NCBI RefSeq assembly: GCF_001884135.1
Contig: NZ_MAOC01000003.1
Coordinates: 1-55,904, forward strand
DNA: 55,904 nucleotides
DNA from: Bacillus nitratireducens
GTDB taxonomy: Bacteria > Bacillota > Bacilli > Bacillales > Bacillaceae_G
Reading direction: 5' to 3'
Positions 1-7,294 of the stretch are shown piece by piece. Numbering within the stretch: the stretch's first letter is position 1; each line of letters opens with the position of its first letter. The notes beneath the pieces were generated by a model. That model was not told the DNA's origin. It worked only from the letters and a program-made list of their open reading frames with translations, and made no database searches. The position numbers and the translations under genes are program-made.

Positions 1-151
1 ATAATTATTATATATGGCTCATCATACATGTCTCTTAACTTTAAAATGCTAACTGCTTCCTTTTATACCTTTCTGTCCATTATGGGAATAATGATAATTG
101 AATCACTTAAAATCCCTGTATTACTGAATTTTTCTTATTAATATAAAATAC

Positions 152-240
152 GGTACGTGAAATTTATTCGTCTCTACAGCTAAATAAAAAAACTAATCTT
201 ATTTTTTACTTAGGGGTAGCACCATATCGCTATCAAACTA
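152..240. repeat. Dispersed terminal sequence, also near the right end of the window
   Basis: The stretch contains GGTACGTGAAATTT (152-165), TCTCTACAG (171-179) and a GGTAGCACC-ATATCGCTATCAAACTA block (215-240). GGTACGTGAAATTT recurs at 1050-1063 beside the broken nitroreductase. The other blocks are close to sequence at 55691-55857, where GGTGACCCCATCGC(C/T)ATCAAGCTAA occurs twice next to an IS231-type inverted repeat. I read it as the eroded flank of an insertion element; which one is uncertain. No gene is seen in 1-291. Confidence 0.4.
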
Positions 241-291
241 GCTGAATAAAATATCTCCTAAAATGAATTCTTTTATTGAAAAGCTTTGGTT

Positions 292-660
292 CTATATCAT
301 AGATAAAAGGGCAACCAGTGCTAAAATAGCTGGAAGTCCTTGTTTCACAATAATTGATTTATTAGATGTGAAACCTCCGAAAATAGCTGCTACCACACAA
401 ATTACGAAAAATAATTGAACCATATAACCAATTGGGTTGAGCCCAATTATAAGTCCCCAAATGAGACCAGCGGCTAAAAATCCATTATATAAACCTTGGT
501 TTGCAAACATAATGGTTACGTTTCGATCTCCTTCTAAATGCTTCGGTAATTTGAAAGCGTGTTTTGCTACTTTTGAATCAATAAAAAACATTTCGAGGAT
601 CATGATAAATAAATGTTCTAATGCTACGATCCCGACTAAAATAGCTGCGATTATTTCCAT
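292..660 (-). CDS. DUF1304 family membrane protein
   Basis: A 122-residue integral membrane protein with four hydrophobic segments (about residues 3-26, 55-73, 79-98 and 107-122). The first helix carries the acidic EHLFIMILEMFF pattern, and residues 50-60 read MFANQGLYNG, both typical of the DUF1304 family of small bacterial membrane proteins. The length is normal for the family. ATG at 660 follows a strong purine-rich ribosome binding site (AGGGGGG about 10 bases upstream). Function of the family is unknown. The gene lies just downstream of a nitroreductase remnant on the same strand and appears intact. Confident on family, none on function. Confidence 0.85.
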   Translation of the reverse strand: MEIIAAILVGIVALEHLFIMILEMFFIDSKVAKHAFKLPKHLEGDRNVTIMFANQGLYNGFLAAGLIWGLIIGLNPIGYMVQLFFVICVVAAIFGGFTSNKSIIVKQGLPAILALVALLSMI

Positions 661-699
661 ACCATTCTGCCCCCTCTACTCCCTAATATCAGTTTTATA

Positions 700-1041
700 C
701 TATTTCCATTGTGCAATTTTATCAACAGGGAGACGGTATGAAGCATATCCTTCGTCGGCTGCTTTACCGAAAGATAGAAGCATAACTGGTACATAGCGCT
801 CTTTTTCCAATCCAAAGATTGCAGCGATATTTTCCTTGTCATAACCCCCTATTGGATTTGTATCATATCCATGTGCACGTGCTGTCAGCATTAACTGCAT
901 GGAGACAAGCCCTGCGTCAATCAAAATAGTTTCGCGATTTTCTTGGATCTGTATTAATTTGTCCTCCTCATTCGTGATTTCTGGTAATAGAGATAATTGT
1001 TCCATGAAGGAATCCTCTATTTCTAATTTGTAATTTAAATT
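700..1041 (-). pseudogene. Nitroreductase family protein, C-terminal remnant
   Basis: About 113 residues in an open frame matching the C-terminal half of NAD(P)H nitroreductases. The central part, TILIDAGLVSMQLMLTARAHGYDTNPIGGYD, covers positions 939-847 and is the flavin-domain core; the tail ends LPVDKIAQWK. Full-length members have about 200 residues, so the N-terminal half with the FMN-binding arginine motif is missing. The frame opens at 1041 after a stop codon, and the only ATG (1003-1005) lies inside the conserved domain with no good ribosome binding site. The break is next to the repeated sequence GGTACGTGAAATTT (1050-1063), suggesting loss through an insertion-element rearrangement. 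Confidence 0.75.
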
Positions 1042-1141
1042 TTATATATGGTACGTGAAATTTCACAATCTCATTGTTGAATAAGGGACACATTCATGGC
1101 GAGTAGCCCCTACCATCCACTCTGCATGGTTCCGTTATCCA

Positions 1142-1420
1142 TTACGCCTTTAATAATTTACGTTTTTTATTATTCATTTTCTCTTTCGCTGCTTCAATGT
1201 TATTTACTTCCCTTTTATGGTCCTGATCTATCCGAATCATCCCATCTAACACTCCTGGAATTAATCCTGTCTCATCGATGTATTGTAAGTAATCAACTTG
1301 TGCTCGTTCTGTTTGTTCTACTAAGTATCCATAAATATCAAAGTCTGCTCTCGGTATCGACTTCTTACCATTCGGTTGGTGAGACATCCCCACATAAGAT
1401 TGAATAACTGATGCTGGCAC
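1142..1420 (-). CDS. Hypothetical protein, probably truncated
   Basis: A 92-codon frame beginning with GTG at 1420, which stays open further upstream without an ATG, so it may be the tail of a longer gene. It has no membrane segment; the C-terminus is a lysine-rich helix (EAAKEKMNNKKRKLLKA). The protein has a mixed charged composition and reads as coding, but I do not recognise the family. It lies among insertion-element debris, with a broken nitroreductase on one side and a hairpin-rich noncoding stretch on the other. It may be a relic. Confidence 0.35.
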   Translation of the reverse strand: MPASVIQSYVGMSHQPNGKKSIPRADFDIYGYLVEQTERAQVDYLQYIDETGLIPGVLDGMIRIDQDHKREVNNIEAAKEKMNNKKRKLLKA

Positions 1421-1900
1421 AAGGAATACTATCTGATCCCTACTGAACTCTATAAGGAAAAAACAAAAAGATGAAATAATAAGTATATCTAATTAAAATT
1501 TCATCTGTACTTTTCTATTCAAATAACGATTTCGTTATAATTTATGAACATATTCTAGGCCTAAAAATCCTACCGAACATTTTTAGGATAAATTTACCGG
1601 GTGAATTAGCAGAAATTTCGTGTTATTCTAAACGTGTTGAATAACCCAATACATTCAACAATGCTCTTGATTGCATACTTAGTATGCAATCACCTATACA
1701 GATACCTTAGCTAATACATCTCCCTAATCTTTATTGATTTTAAGCGCGTCTGATAATCAAGCCGCTTAATTCAAAAAAGTGAAACCCGCTAGGGTTTATT
1801 TCGTATTCAAATCTTTCAATCAACTACACTTGCCCTTTAGGAAAAAGAAACAATCTCGTCTAAAATTGACTTTGCATAATCTTAGCTTGATAGCGCTACC
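1421..1900. other. Noncoding stretch with several hairpins
   Basis: No gene is seen. It contains an 11-bp-arm near-perfect palindrome centred on a single T (GATTGCATACT at 1669-1679, AGTATGCAATC at 1681-1691), a 9-bp-arm hairpin CCTAAAAAT / ATTTTTAGG (1560-1587), and smaller stem-loops around GTTGAAT/ATTCAAC (about 1635-1660) and AAACCC/GGGTTT (about 1783-1800). The density of stem-loops is unusual for this window. They could be part of an old replication origin, a recombination site or clustered terminators; the sequence alone does not tell. Confidence 0.4.
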
Positions 1901-2293
1901 TTATAATCCTTTAACTAGCATAACTGAAATTAATAGGGGAATTAAATTTGTTTGATACCCTTCTTCCTTACAAAGTGGTTGTATTAATTTATAATTCAAA
2001 CTTATATCATTTTTTTCATAATCACATAACAGGTCGCGTTTATTTTTTATTTCACGTGAAAAATAGTACATTTTTTGCTTCCCAATTTCTTCAAAATATG
2101 ATGATTCTATCAATCCATCCTCAACATAAAATTGTAATACTTCCGCGCTTTCTATTAAATCATGAATATTTGCCGATTTTACGGCCATACCTAAAGATTT
2201 ATACAAAATAGTATTACTATAAAATAATAGATTTACTCCTATTTCTCCAGCTGTACTTAATCCCATATCCACCTTTTCATTTTGTATAATCAT
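1901..2293 (-). CDS. Hypothetical 130-residue protein
   Basis: An intact-looking soluble protein of 130 residues. ATG at 2293 has a good ribosome binding site (GAAGGAG, about six bases upstream), only 18 bases from the end of the IS240-like element at 2312, so any native promoter has probably been displaced by the element. Residues 40-85 are amphipathic helices; the C-terminal LIPLLISVMLVKGL is hydrophobic. I do not recognise the family. It could now be transcribed from the insertion sequence end or be silent. Confidence 0.5.
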   Translation of the reverse strand: MIIQNEKVDMGLSTAGEIGVNLLFYSNTILYKSLGMAVKSANIHDLIESAEVLQFYVEDGLIESSYFEEIGKQKMYYFSREIKNKRDLLCDYEKNDISLNYKLIQPLCKEEGYQTNLIPLLISVMLVKGL

Positions 2294-2311
2294 TTTATTT
2301 CTCCTTCGCTC

Positions 2312-3174
2312 GGTTCTGGTGCAAAAACTTCAGGACGATTGCAATAAATCTACAAATCTTGGACATACTGATACTACTAATCTAAAGAAGGTGCGTGATT
2401 GGTATGGAAAAGGAAAATGTATTCAAATGGAAGCATTATCAGCCTGATCTTATTTTGTTAACGGTAAGATGGTACCTACGGTACAACCTCAGTTTTCGTG
2501 ATTTAGTGGAAATGATGGAGGAACGGTGCTTATCCATTTCCCATACAACGATTATGCGTTGGGTTCATCAGTACGGTCCTGAATTGGACAAACGAATCCG
2601 ACGTCACCTTAAACAAACAAGTGACTCCTGGAGAGTCGATGAAACATATATCAAAGTAAAAGGTCAATGGATGTACCTGTATCGTGCTGTTGATTCGAAA
2701 GGAAATACAATCGATTTTTACCTGAGCAAAACAAGAGACCAGAAGGCTGCAAAATGCTTTTTCAAGAAGGCCTTGCAGTCTTTTCATGTTTCAAAACCTC
2801 GTGTTATAACAGTCGATAAAAATCCAGCTTATCCTATAGCGATTGAACAGTTGAAAAAAGAAAAAAGCATACCTGGTGGTATGCGACTTAAACAACAAAA
2901 GTACTTGAATAACATAGTAGAACAAGATCATCGCTTTATAAAGGGGCGAATTCGTTCTATGCTAGGGTTCAAATGTTTTGACACAGCTACATCCATTCTT
3001 TCTGGAGTAGAAGCCATGCATATGATTAAAAAAGAACAGGTTGATTTACGGGACCAGTCTGTCCAAAATCAGAAAGAATTCATCCATCAATTGTTTGAAC
3101 TTGCAGCATAAGATACGATTCCGTTAGGAATCTATGCGCTTTATTATCTTTTCTTCTATTTTTGCACCAGAACC
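2312..3174 (+). mobile_element. IS240-like insertion sequence (IS6 family), copy A
   Basis: An 863-bp element bounded by inverted repeats beginning GGTTCTGGTGCAAAAA (left, 2312) and ending in the complement TTTTTGCACCAGAACC (right, 3174), with one transposase gene filling most of it. Size and ends match IS240, common on B. thuringiensis plasmids. The 8 bp on each side differ (CTTCGCTC and GTGAAAGC), so there is no target duplication. That is expected if a replicative co-integrate or deletion event followed insertion. The right end cuts a secreted-protein gene in two. Confidence 0.92.
2404..3111 (+). CDS. IS240-like (IS6 family) DDE transposase, copy A
   Basis: A 235-residue replicative transposase. 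A helix-turn-helix region near residues 30-50 (SFRDLVEMMEERCLSISHTT) precedes the catalytic core with the three acidic residues in RVDETYIKVKG, TVDKNPAYP and NNIVEQDHR. ATG at 2404 is chosen because it aligns with the starts of the other two copies, with AAGAAGG 12 bases upstream; a GTG at 2395 in frame would add three residues. It is close to copy C (26991-27698) and more diverged from copy B (7357-8064). The frame is intact and probably active. Confidence 0.92.
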   Translation: MEKENVFKWKHYQPDLILLTVRWYLRYNLSFRDLVEMMEERCLSISHTTIMRWVHQYGPELDKRIRRHLKQTSDSWRVDETYIKVKGQWMYLYRAVDSKGNTIDFYLSKTRDQKAAKCFFKKALQSFHVSKPRVITVDKNPAYPIAIEQLKKEKSIPGGMRLKQQKYLNNIVEQDHRFIKGRIRSMLGFKCFDTATSILSGVEAMHMIKKEQVDLRDQSVQNQKEFIHQLFELAA

Positions 3175-3305
3175 GTGAAAGCTTCTACATCTTTAGCATT
3201 TAATCCTATAGATGAAGCCGTTTCAGCTTTTGAATAATTACTACCCAGGAAGACTAACAAGAAGCAAATACTTATAGCTACAAGCCTTCGAAAATGATTC
3301 TTCAT
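3175..3305 (-). pseudogene. N-terminal fragment of an exported protein cut by IS copy A
   Basis: ATG at 3305 follows GGAG with eight-base spacing and starts a typical signal peptide: basic MKNHFRR, a hydrophobic core (AISICFLLVFLGS) and a small-residue cleavage region before about residue 25. The mature part begins SSIGLNAKDVEAF and is then interrupted by the right end of the insertion sequence at 3174. A start of this kind is seen in FmtA-like serine hydrolases of Bacillus, but too little is left to be sure. The remainder of the gene is not found in this window. Confidence 0.6.
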
Positions 3306-3542
3306 TCTATTACTCCTACTTTCCAAACTAATTCCCCCTTTATTACTAGATATATTGATTATCATTCTATAGGCTAAACGCAGACCCCGATAACCCAACC
3401 ACATTCTACCATTACACGATATATTTTTCTAATTTTATTTCTATTCTGTCATTTATCCCCTTTTCCGCTTTAGAATAACATTTCATGCATGGTAGAGCTT
3501 AGTTATAGGAGAATGCTGTTGCAAACAATATGCGAATTGCGC

Positions 3543-3587
3543 AAAAAAAGAAGCATAAACCTGCATTTTCCGCAAAGTTATGCTTCC
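3543..3587 (-). terminator. Stem-loop with T-run (minus strand)
   Basis: GAAGCATAA (3550-3558) pairs with TTATGCTTC (3578-3586). Read on the minus strand the stem is followed by TTTTTTT, as in a rho-independent terminator. The gene it served lies to its right on the minus strand, now probably lost. Confidence 0.6.
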
Positions 3588-3617
3588 TGTTATATATGCA
3601 ATTGGTTCTATATGTAG

Positions 3618-3799
3618 GGTCCTGGTGCAAACCTCGAATAGTATCAAAATATACACAAAAATATAAGCTTAATTTCGAATATTAATCGGATATTTGTTAT
3701 TAAAATACGCGTTTTCTCTCTAGATTTCGAATGATTTATTTTCATAATCATCAAATATTCAGTTTGGAATTGTTATAAAATTATTTTTGCACCAGAACC
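3618..3799. mobile_element. Transposase-less 182-bp element with IS240-type ends
   Basis: It starts with GGTCCTGGTGCAAACC and ends with the complement of GGTTCTGGTGCAAAAAT, the terminal inverted repeat of the IS240-like elements here. The 150-bp AT-rich interior has no open frame and does not resemble the transposase gene. It is either a non-autonomous (MITE-like) element or a deletion relic. No target duplication is visible. Similar objects occur at 5538-5592 and 25278-25425. Confidence 0.65.
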
Positions 3800-3856
3800 C
3801 TTTCCACCTCCCCACCATAAATTTACTTAATCAACATTTCTTTAACCATATATGTA

Positions 3857-4148
3857 TTAAGATTTATATTTTTTGACTGTACAAGAAATCGTTACAATAT
3901 ATAAATCTATAGCATAGATTGTAACCCAAATACCTTTACCTTCAGCCGCTAACTTTTCATTTAATTGTGATAAATGCTCTGAAACTTTTCTTTTACCCCA
4001 TTTTCTAGGAAACCATTGAAAAACCTTAGGGACATTATGTTTCTTGTTATACCATACATTCAATCTCCAAAAAATGAAAAAAAATGAAAAAAAATGAAAC
4101 AATCATTACGATACAAAAAATATCAAAATATGAAATTCCTAAAATCAT
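3857..4148 (-). pseudogene. Small membrane protein, out of frame through a 10-bp tandem repeat
   Basis: A gene starts at ATG 4148 with GGGG ten bases upstream, and encodes a hydrophobic N-terminus (MILGISYFDIFCIVMIVS). It then runs into three 10-bp repeats (4071-4099) and stops early. With two repeat copies instead of three, the same start reads through into a frame ending at 3857, giving about 93 residues: one or two membrane helices, a basic central part (WFPRKWGKRKVSEHLSQL) and a hydrophobic C-terminus. I infer one gene now switched off by repeat expansion. Family not recognised. The stop of a preceding coding remnant lies 21 bases upstream, suggesting an operon. Confidence 0.6.
4071..4099. 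repeat. Three-copy 10-bp tandem repeat in a coding region
   Basis: The unit AAAATGAAAA occurs at 4071-4080, 4081-4090 and 4091-4100 (last base changed). As 10 is not a multiple of 3, gain or loss of a unit shifts the reading frame of the membrane protein gene that crosses it. Confidence 0.85.
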
Positions 4149-4169
4149 ATAATATATTCCCCATTTTCA

Positions 4170-4283
4170 CTAAAGCTCAGATAATTTATCTCTTAATTCT
4201 AATGCATCCTCTGTTCCAAAACCCTTAAATAATGAATGAACAATATGGTCATGGTTAAAAAATACATTATATTCATTAGCCAG
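4170..4283 (-). pseudogene. Coding remnant upstream of the small membrane gene
   Basis: An open frame of 37 codons ending in TAG at 4170-4172. It reads like a protein C-terminus (NHDHIVHSLFKGFGTEDALE then LRDKLSEL). It is preceded by an in-frame stop and lacks a start codon, so it is the tail of a gene whose front was lost where the neighbouring DUF4064 gene now ends. Family unknown. Confidence 0.4.
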
Positions 4284-4291
4284 TTATTGTT

Positions 4292-4642
4292 TTAATTAGA
4301 TTCCTGTTTTAAAGGTCTAAATGCAAATGCACCTGAAATGATTTGTAAAACCACTGGAATGAATAAAATAAATAAACCTAAAAACAATGAAATTATACTT
4401 AATACAATCATGCAAATACCATAAGTTTTATTATTTATTTTATTAACACAACAAGCTAATACTAATAGGCCTATTTGAATAATTAAGGCGATGCTAGAAG
4501 TAATGATAATATATTCTTCAATACCTCCAGAACTAGTATTAGAACTTGTGTAGGAAATACAACCAATTACAATAAATAAAGAAAGTAAGAGTCCTAAGAT
4601 TCCTCCGATTAAGCCGATTACAAATTCTACAGTGCGTTTCAA
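4292..4642 (-). CDS. DUF4064 family membrane protein (first paralogue)
   Basis: A 116-residue protein with four hydrophobic segments. It opens MKRTVEFVIGLIGGILGLLL, the hallmark start of the DUF4064 family, and ends in a conserved IPVVLQIISGAFAFRPLKQESN segment at about 4360-4292. It is a close paralogue of the next gene upstream (4721-5056): both share start, middle (LIIQIGLLVLACCVNKINN) and tail, so they are a tandem duplication, 78 bases apart on the same strand. Function is unknown; the family is common in Firmicutes. Confidence 0.82.
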   Translation of the reverse strand: MKRTVEFVIGLIGGILGLLLSLFIVIGCISYTSSNTSSGGIEEYIIITSSIALIIQIGLLVLACCVNKINNKTYGICMIVLSIISLFLGLFILFIPVVLQIISGAFAFRPLKQESN

Positions 4643-4720
4643 ATTACAATACCACCCTTCAAAAATATTATTTAAATTTCCCTTTATATATTTACCATGA
4701 TTTTGGAATAGCTAAATATT

Positions 4721-5056
4721 TTAATTAGATTCTTGTTTTAAAGATCGAAACGCAAATCCACCAGAAATAATTTGAAGAATTACTGGAATAAATAAAAGGA
4801 ATAATGACATAACCAATGTTACTAATGGGAGCAATATCATACAAAGTCCGTAAGCTATATTGTTAACCTTATTTACTGAACATGCCAAAACTAACAGCCC
4901 TATTTGGATAATTAATAAAATAGAGTAATAAGTCAAAACTTTATAATCAATATAACCATCCATAGCAGTAATAGCTATCATCAATATAATAAGAGAAGCT
5001 ATTACTCCCAAAATACCACCAATTAAACCCAGTATAAATTCAGGTGTTCTTTTCAT
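4721..5056 (-). CDS. DUF4064 family membrane protein (second paralogue)
   Basis: A 111-residue four-helix membrane protein beginning MKRTPEFILGLIGGILGVIA and ending FRSLKQESN. It is the upstream member of a tandem pair with 4292-4642 and is five residues shorter, the difference lying in the loop after the first helix. ATG at 5056 is preceded by AGGGAGAT. The two genes are probably co-transcribed. Function unknown. Confidence 0.82.
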   Translation of the reverse strand: MKRTPEFILGLIGGILGVIASLIILMIAITAMDGYIDYKVLTYYSILLIIQIGLLVLACSVNKVNNIAYGLCMILLPLVTLVMSLFLLFIPVILQIISGGFAFRSLKQESN

Positions 5057-5115
5057 TTCTAATATCTCCCTAACTATTAATATATTATATATTTAATGTC
5101 CATTTATCTATATTA

Positions 5116-5400
5116 TCAAATATAATTTAGGAAAACTATACACAAATGTATTGGGTTTAATATTATATGTAGTTTTGTTCCACAATAAAAGCAACAACTA
5201 TGCTTCAATCTCATTCGTAAAGTATCAGGAGTAATCCTCCATCGATCACTCACTTCTCTCGGTGTCATAATCTCATATAACATAAATAGCAATTTAAACC
5301 GCTTTATTAAATCGTTGATGTCTCTAAACAGCTTGATAACCGAATTAAAGAAGTCGTAGCGACATTTTGACTCATCCTTACAAATAAAAAAGTACGCCAT
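5116..5400 (-). CDS. Helix-turn-helix protein or remnant
   Basis: The frame holds a recognisable helix-turn-helix segment in the middle, MTPREVSDRWRITPDTLRMR (about 5261-5202), of the kind found at the start of small Bacillus DNA-binding proteins. The residues before it, and the ATG at 5400 itself, lie in or near a terminator stem-loop (5386-5424), so the longest start is doubtful. A start at one of the internal ATGs just before MTPREV, or a pseudogene, is more likely. The C-terminus is hydrophobic and atypical. Low confidence. Confidence 0.3.
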   Translation of the reverse strand: MAYFFICKDESKCRYDFFNSVIKLFRDINDLIKRFKLLFMLYEIMTPREVSDRWRITPDTLRMRLKHSCCFYCGTKLHIILNPIHLCIVFLNYI

Positions 5401-5424
5401 CTTATCTCAATGGCGCACTTTTTT
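5386..5424. terminator. Bidirectional rho-independent terminator
   Basis: AAAAAAGTACGCCAT (5386-5400) pairs with ATGGCGCACTTTTTT (5410-5424) with one mismatch, giving a stem with A-run before and T-run after. Confidence 0.7.
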
Positions 5425-5537
5425 ATACAAATCATTTAGAAGAATATTTTTATTCTATGCCATGTATGTAGAAATCCTAAGTGAATCAGGGTAAGGGTGG
5501 TTTTTCATTAAAAAATTTTTTTAGACTATAGAAAAAA

Positions 5538-5592
5538 GGGTTCTGGTGCAAAAACTTCAAAATAATTTACAAGTGTTTGTGCACCAGAACCC
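5538..5592. repeat. 55-bp hairpin made of two IS240-type terminal repeats
   Basis: GGGTTCTGGTGCAAAAACTT (5538-5557) is followed by 15 bases and then the complement AAGTGTTTGTGCACCAGAAC-CC (5571-5592). Two IS240-like ends thus lie back to back with almost nothing between them. It is a minimal relic or may serve as a hairpin terminator for the Rpn gene to its right. Confidence 0.7.
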
Positions 5593-5597
5593 TTTTG

Positions 5598-5635
5598 CTC
5601 ATGAATAGAATACAAATTTGTATTCTATTCATGAG
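5598..5635. repeat. Perfect 38-bp palindrome
   Basis: CTCATGAATAGAATACAAA (5598-5616) is followed directly by its exact reverse complement (5617-5635), with no loop. It lies 20 bases downstream of the Rpn nuclease stop codon. A core of this sequence, TAGAATACA ... TGTATTCTA, is also present at 41142-41168. Confidence 0.9.
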
Positions 5636-5655
5636 TTCTGTATGTTCATATATAT

Positions 5656-6540
5656 TTACTTTAATTTCAATATACGTTCTATTTCCTCCACACTTAACTT
5701 ACTTGCTTTTGCAATAGTTTCAAGCGGTACACCAATTTCATGCATCCCTCGAATCATTTGCATCTTACCTTGCTCAATACCTTTTTCCATACCCTCTTGT
5801 TCTGCATGCGCTAGCTTAGCTTGTTCATCTAGAAGTAACTTCTCTCGAGCTTCATATGCTATTCGGAAAGAAGAATCATGGCTCATATTTTCCCATTTAT
5901 TTATTGCCTTTTGTAAAATTGGATCTTGATTCATTGCAATCTCCTCCAATGTTTGAGTTAAATGTTCATCTTCATGTGCTGGTAATAATAACATCCAACG
6001 AACAAATGTATTTTCCCACGGGTTTACTTTTTCTTCACGCCATTGTTTTACCAATTTCGGTATCTCTACAAAATGGATTTCAATGTCGTCACTTAATAGT
6101 TGCTGCATTTTTGTATTCCATAATTGTCCGATGGTATGAAATGCATCATCCTGAGAAAACAAAATAAAGTCTAATAAGTTAATGGTAATTGTTTTCCTAA
6201 GTGAACGATATGGCATCCCTTCTTGCATTTGAGATGTATAAAGTTTACTCCAATAATATAAAGATCGCTTCACCATATCATGTGTATTTCGAAGCTGAAT
6301 TTCGATATTTACTTGCGTCCCATTACCTAACGTTGCTAATAGATCTAAAATTGATAACTTATCATCTTCATAAGATTTATGGAGATGTGGATCATCTAGT
6401 TGTAGTGATGTAATAGGTGCATCTAAAGATTCCTCTAGAATTGCATTTAAGAAACCCGTTAATATTTCCTCATTCCCTTTCGTCCCAAATAACTGTTTAA
6501 AAGCAAAATCAATGCGTAAATTTACTAATTTAGTGGACAT
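5656..6540 (-). CDS. Rpn family recombination-promoting nuclease / putative transposase
   Basis: A 294-residue protein of the PD-(D/E)XK nuclease family formerly called transposase_31. The start MSTKLVNLRIDFAFKQLFG is diagnostic: DFAFKQLFG opens the nuclease fold. The catalytic core continues through ILDLLATLGNGTQVNIEIQL (D and the E-I-Q motif at about residues 80-100). The C-terminus carries the usual helical repeats (EGMEKGIEQGKMQMIRGM) and LSVEEIERIL tail. ATG at 6540 is chosen over one 21 codons upstream because it has GAGAGG at correct spacing. Rpn proteins promote RecA-independent DNA exchange. Fragments of related genes lie at 8282-8440 and 11990-12064. Confidence 0.9.
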   Translation of the reverse strand: MSTKLVNLRIDFAFKQLFGTKGNEEILTGFLNAILEESLDAPITSLQLDDPHLHKSYEDDKLSILDLLATLGNGTQVNIEIQLRNTHDMVKRSLYYWSKLYTSQMQEGMPYRSLRKTITINLLDFILFSQDDAFHTIGQLWNTKMQQLLSDDIEIHFVEIPKLVKQWREEKVNPWENTFVRWMLLLPAHEDEHLTQTLEEIAMNQDPILQKAINKWENMSHDSSFRIAYEAREKLLLDEQAKLAHAEQEGMEKGIEQGKMQMIRGMHEIGVPLETIAKASKLSVEEIERILKLK

Positions 6541-6608
6541 GGATTTCCTCTCCCTGTCTATATCATCTCTTATTCTTATTGTACATAAAAAAAGGGAGAA
6601 CATGCAAA

Positions 6609-6640
6609 CAGGCTCTTATGCTATCTCACATAAGAGCCTG
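6609..6640. repeat. Stem-loop between rpn and the iolB remnant
   Basis: CAGGCTCTTATG (6609-6620) and CATAAGAGCCTG (6629-6640) form a perfect 12-bp stem with an 8-base loop. No immediate T-run; it may still limit transcription between the two genes. Confidence 0.6.
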
Positions 6641-7294
6641 CCTAAATCCATAAAAAATTGGTGGTTCTGGGCAAATTTTCGCGTTTGGTTCTAATAACCA
6701 CTTGTGGTCTTCCTCCATGATACGATCATTCCATGGATTATTCTCAAGATGTCGAATCATCCAACAAAAATACATTGCATATCCAGGCGCCGTTGCTTGT
6801 GGGTGGTCTAGCTCACCCGGAATTGTAATAAAGCTATTATGTACAACGCGATAAGCATCCTCACCAACCAGTGCACATCCAAATCCTTGTGGCTTGTTAA
6901 AGCGATAATAATATACCTCTGGCTGATCATGATGATGTGGTGGATAACTGGACCATCGTCCTGGATAAGAAATAACTTCTCCTACTACCATATTAGAATA
7001 TGCTGCATTGTTATAGTCAAAAATTGTACGAATAACACGCTGTGCTGTTCCCTCCCATACCCCTTCTCCGGCTACAACACTTTGACACTCATTTGGAGTA
7101 TACAGCTTGGACGCGAATTCTTGGTGATTATCGGTTTTTTGAACAAGCACTTCACTATCTGACTGAGCAGTAATTGTAACTTTCACATTTTTAGCCACAT
7201 GCAAACACCAAGGATTTTCTTCAAAAACAGACTCTCTTTGAATAACTTCTACATTTCCTTCCCATTCTAAACGTATTGTCCCTTCTAGTAAAAG
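6626..7294 (-). pseudogene. iolB: Truncated second copy of iolB
   Basis: This matches the intact iolB at 12134-12925 almost base for base from about 6664 to 7293, including the HHHDQPEVYYY metal-site region and the RHLEN-PWNDRIMEEDHKW tail. The first 50 or so codons are missing because IS copy B begins at 7295, inside the sequence for LLLEG. The last residues also differ (KICPEPPIFYG instead of KIWPEKE) owing to a small deletion that joined TTCTG to GCAAATTTT. It cannot make a complete isomerase. Confidence 0.9.

Noticed and set aside
437-796. Plus-strand 119-codon frame
   Set aside because: Antisense shadow of the DUF1304 gene and the nitroreductase remnant; no ribosome binding site and no protein-like composition.
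4071-4100. Sequencing noise in an A-rich tract
   Set aside because: The three units are exact 10-mers with an internal TG, and removal of one unit restores a coherent protein, so I treat it as a real repeat; an assembly error remains possible.
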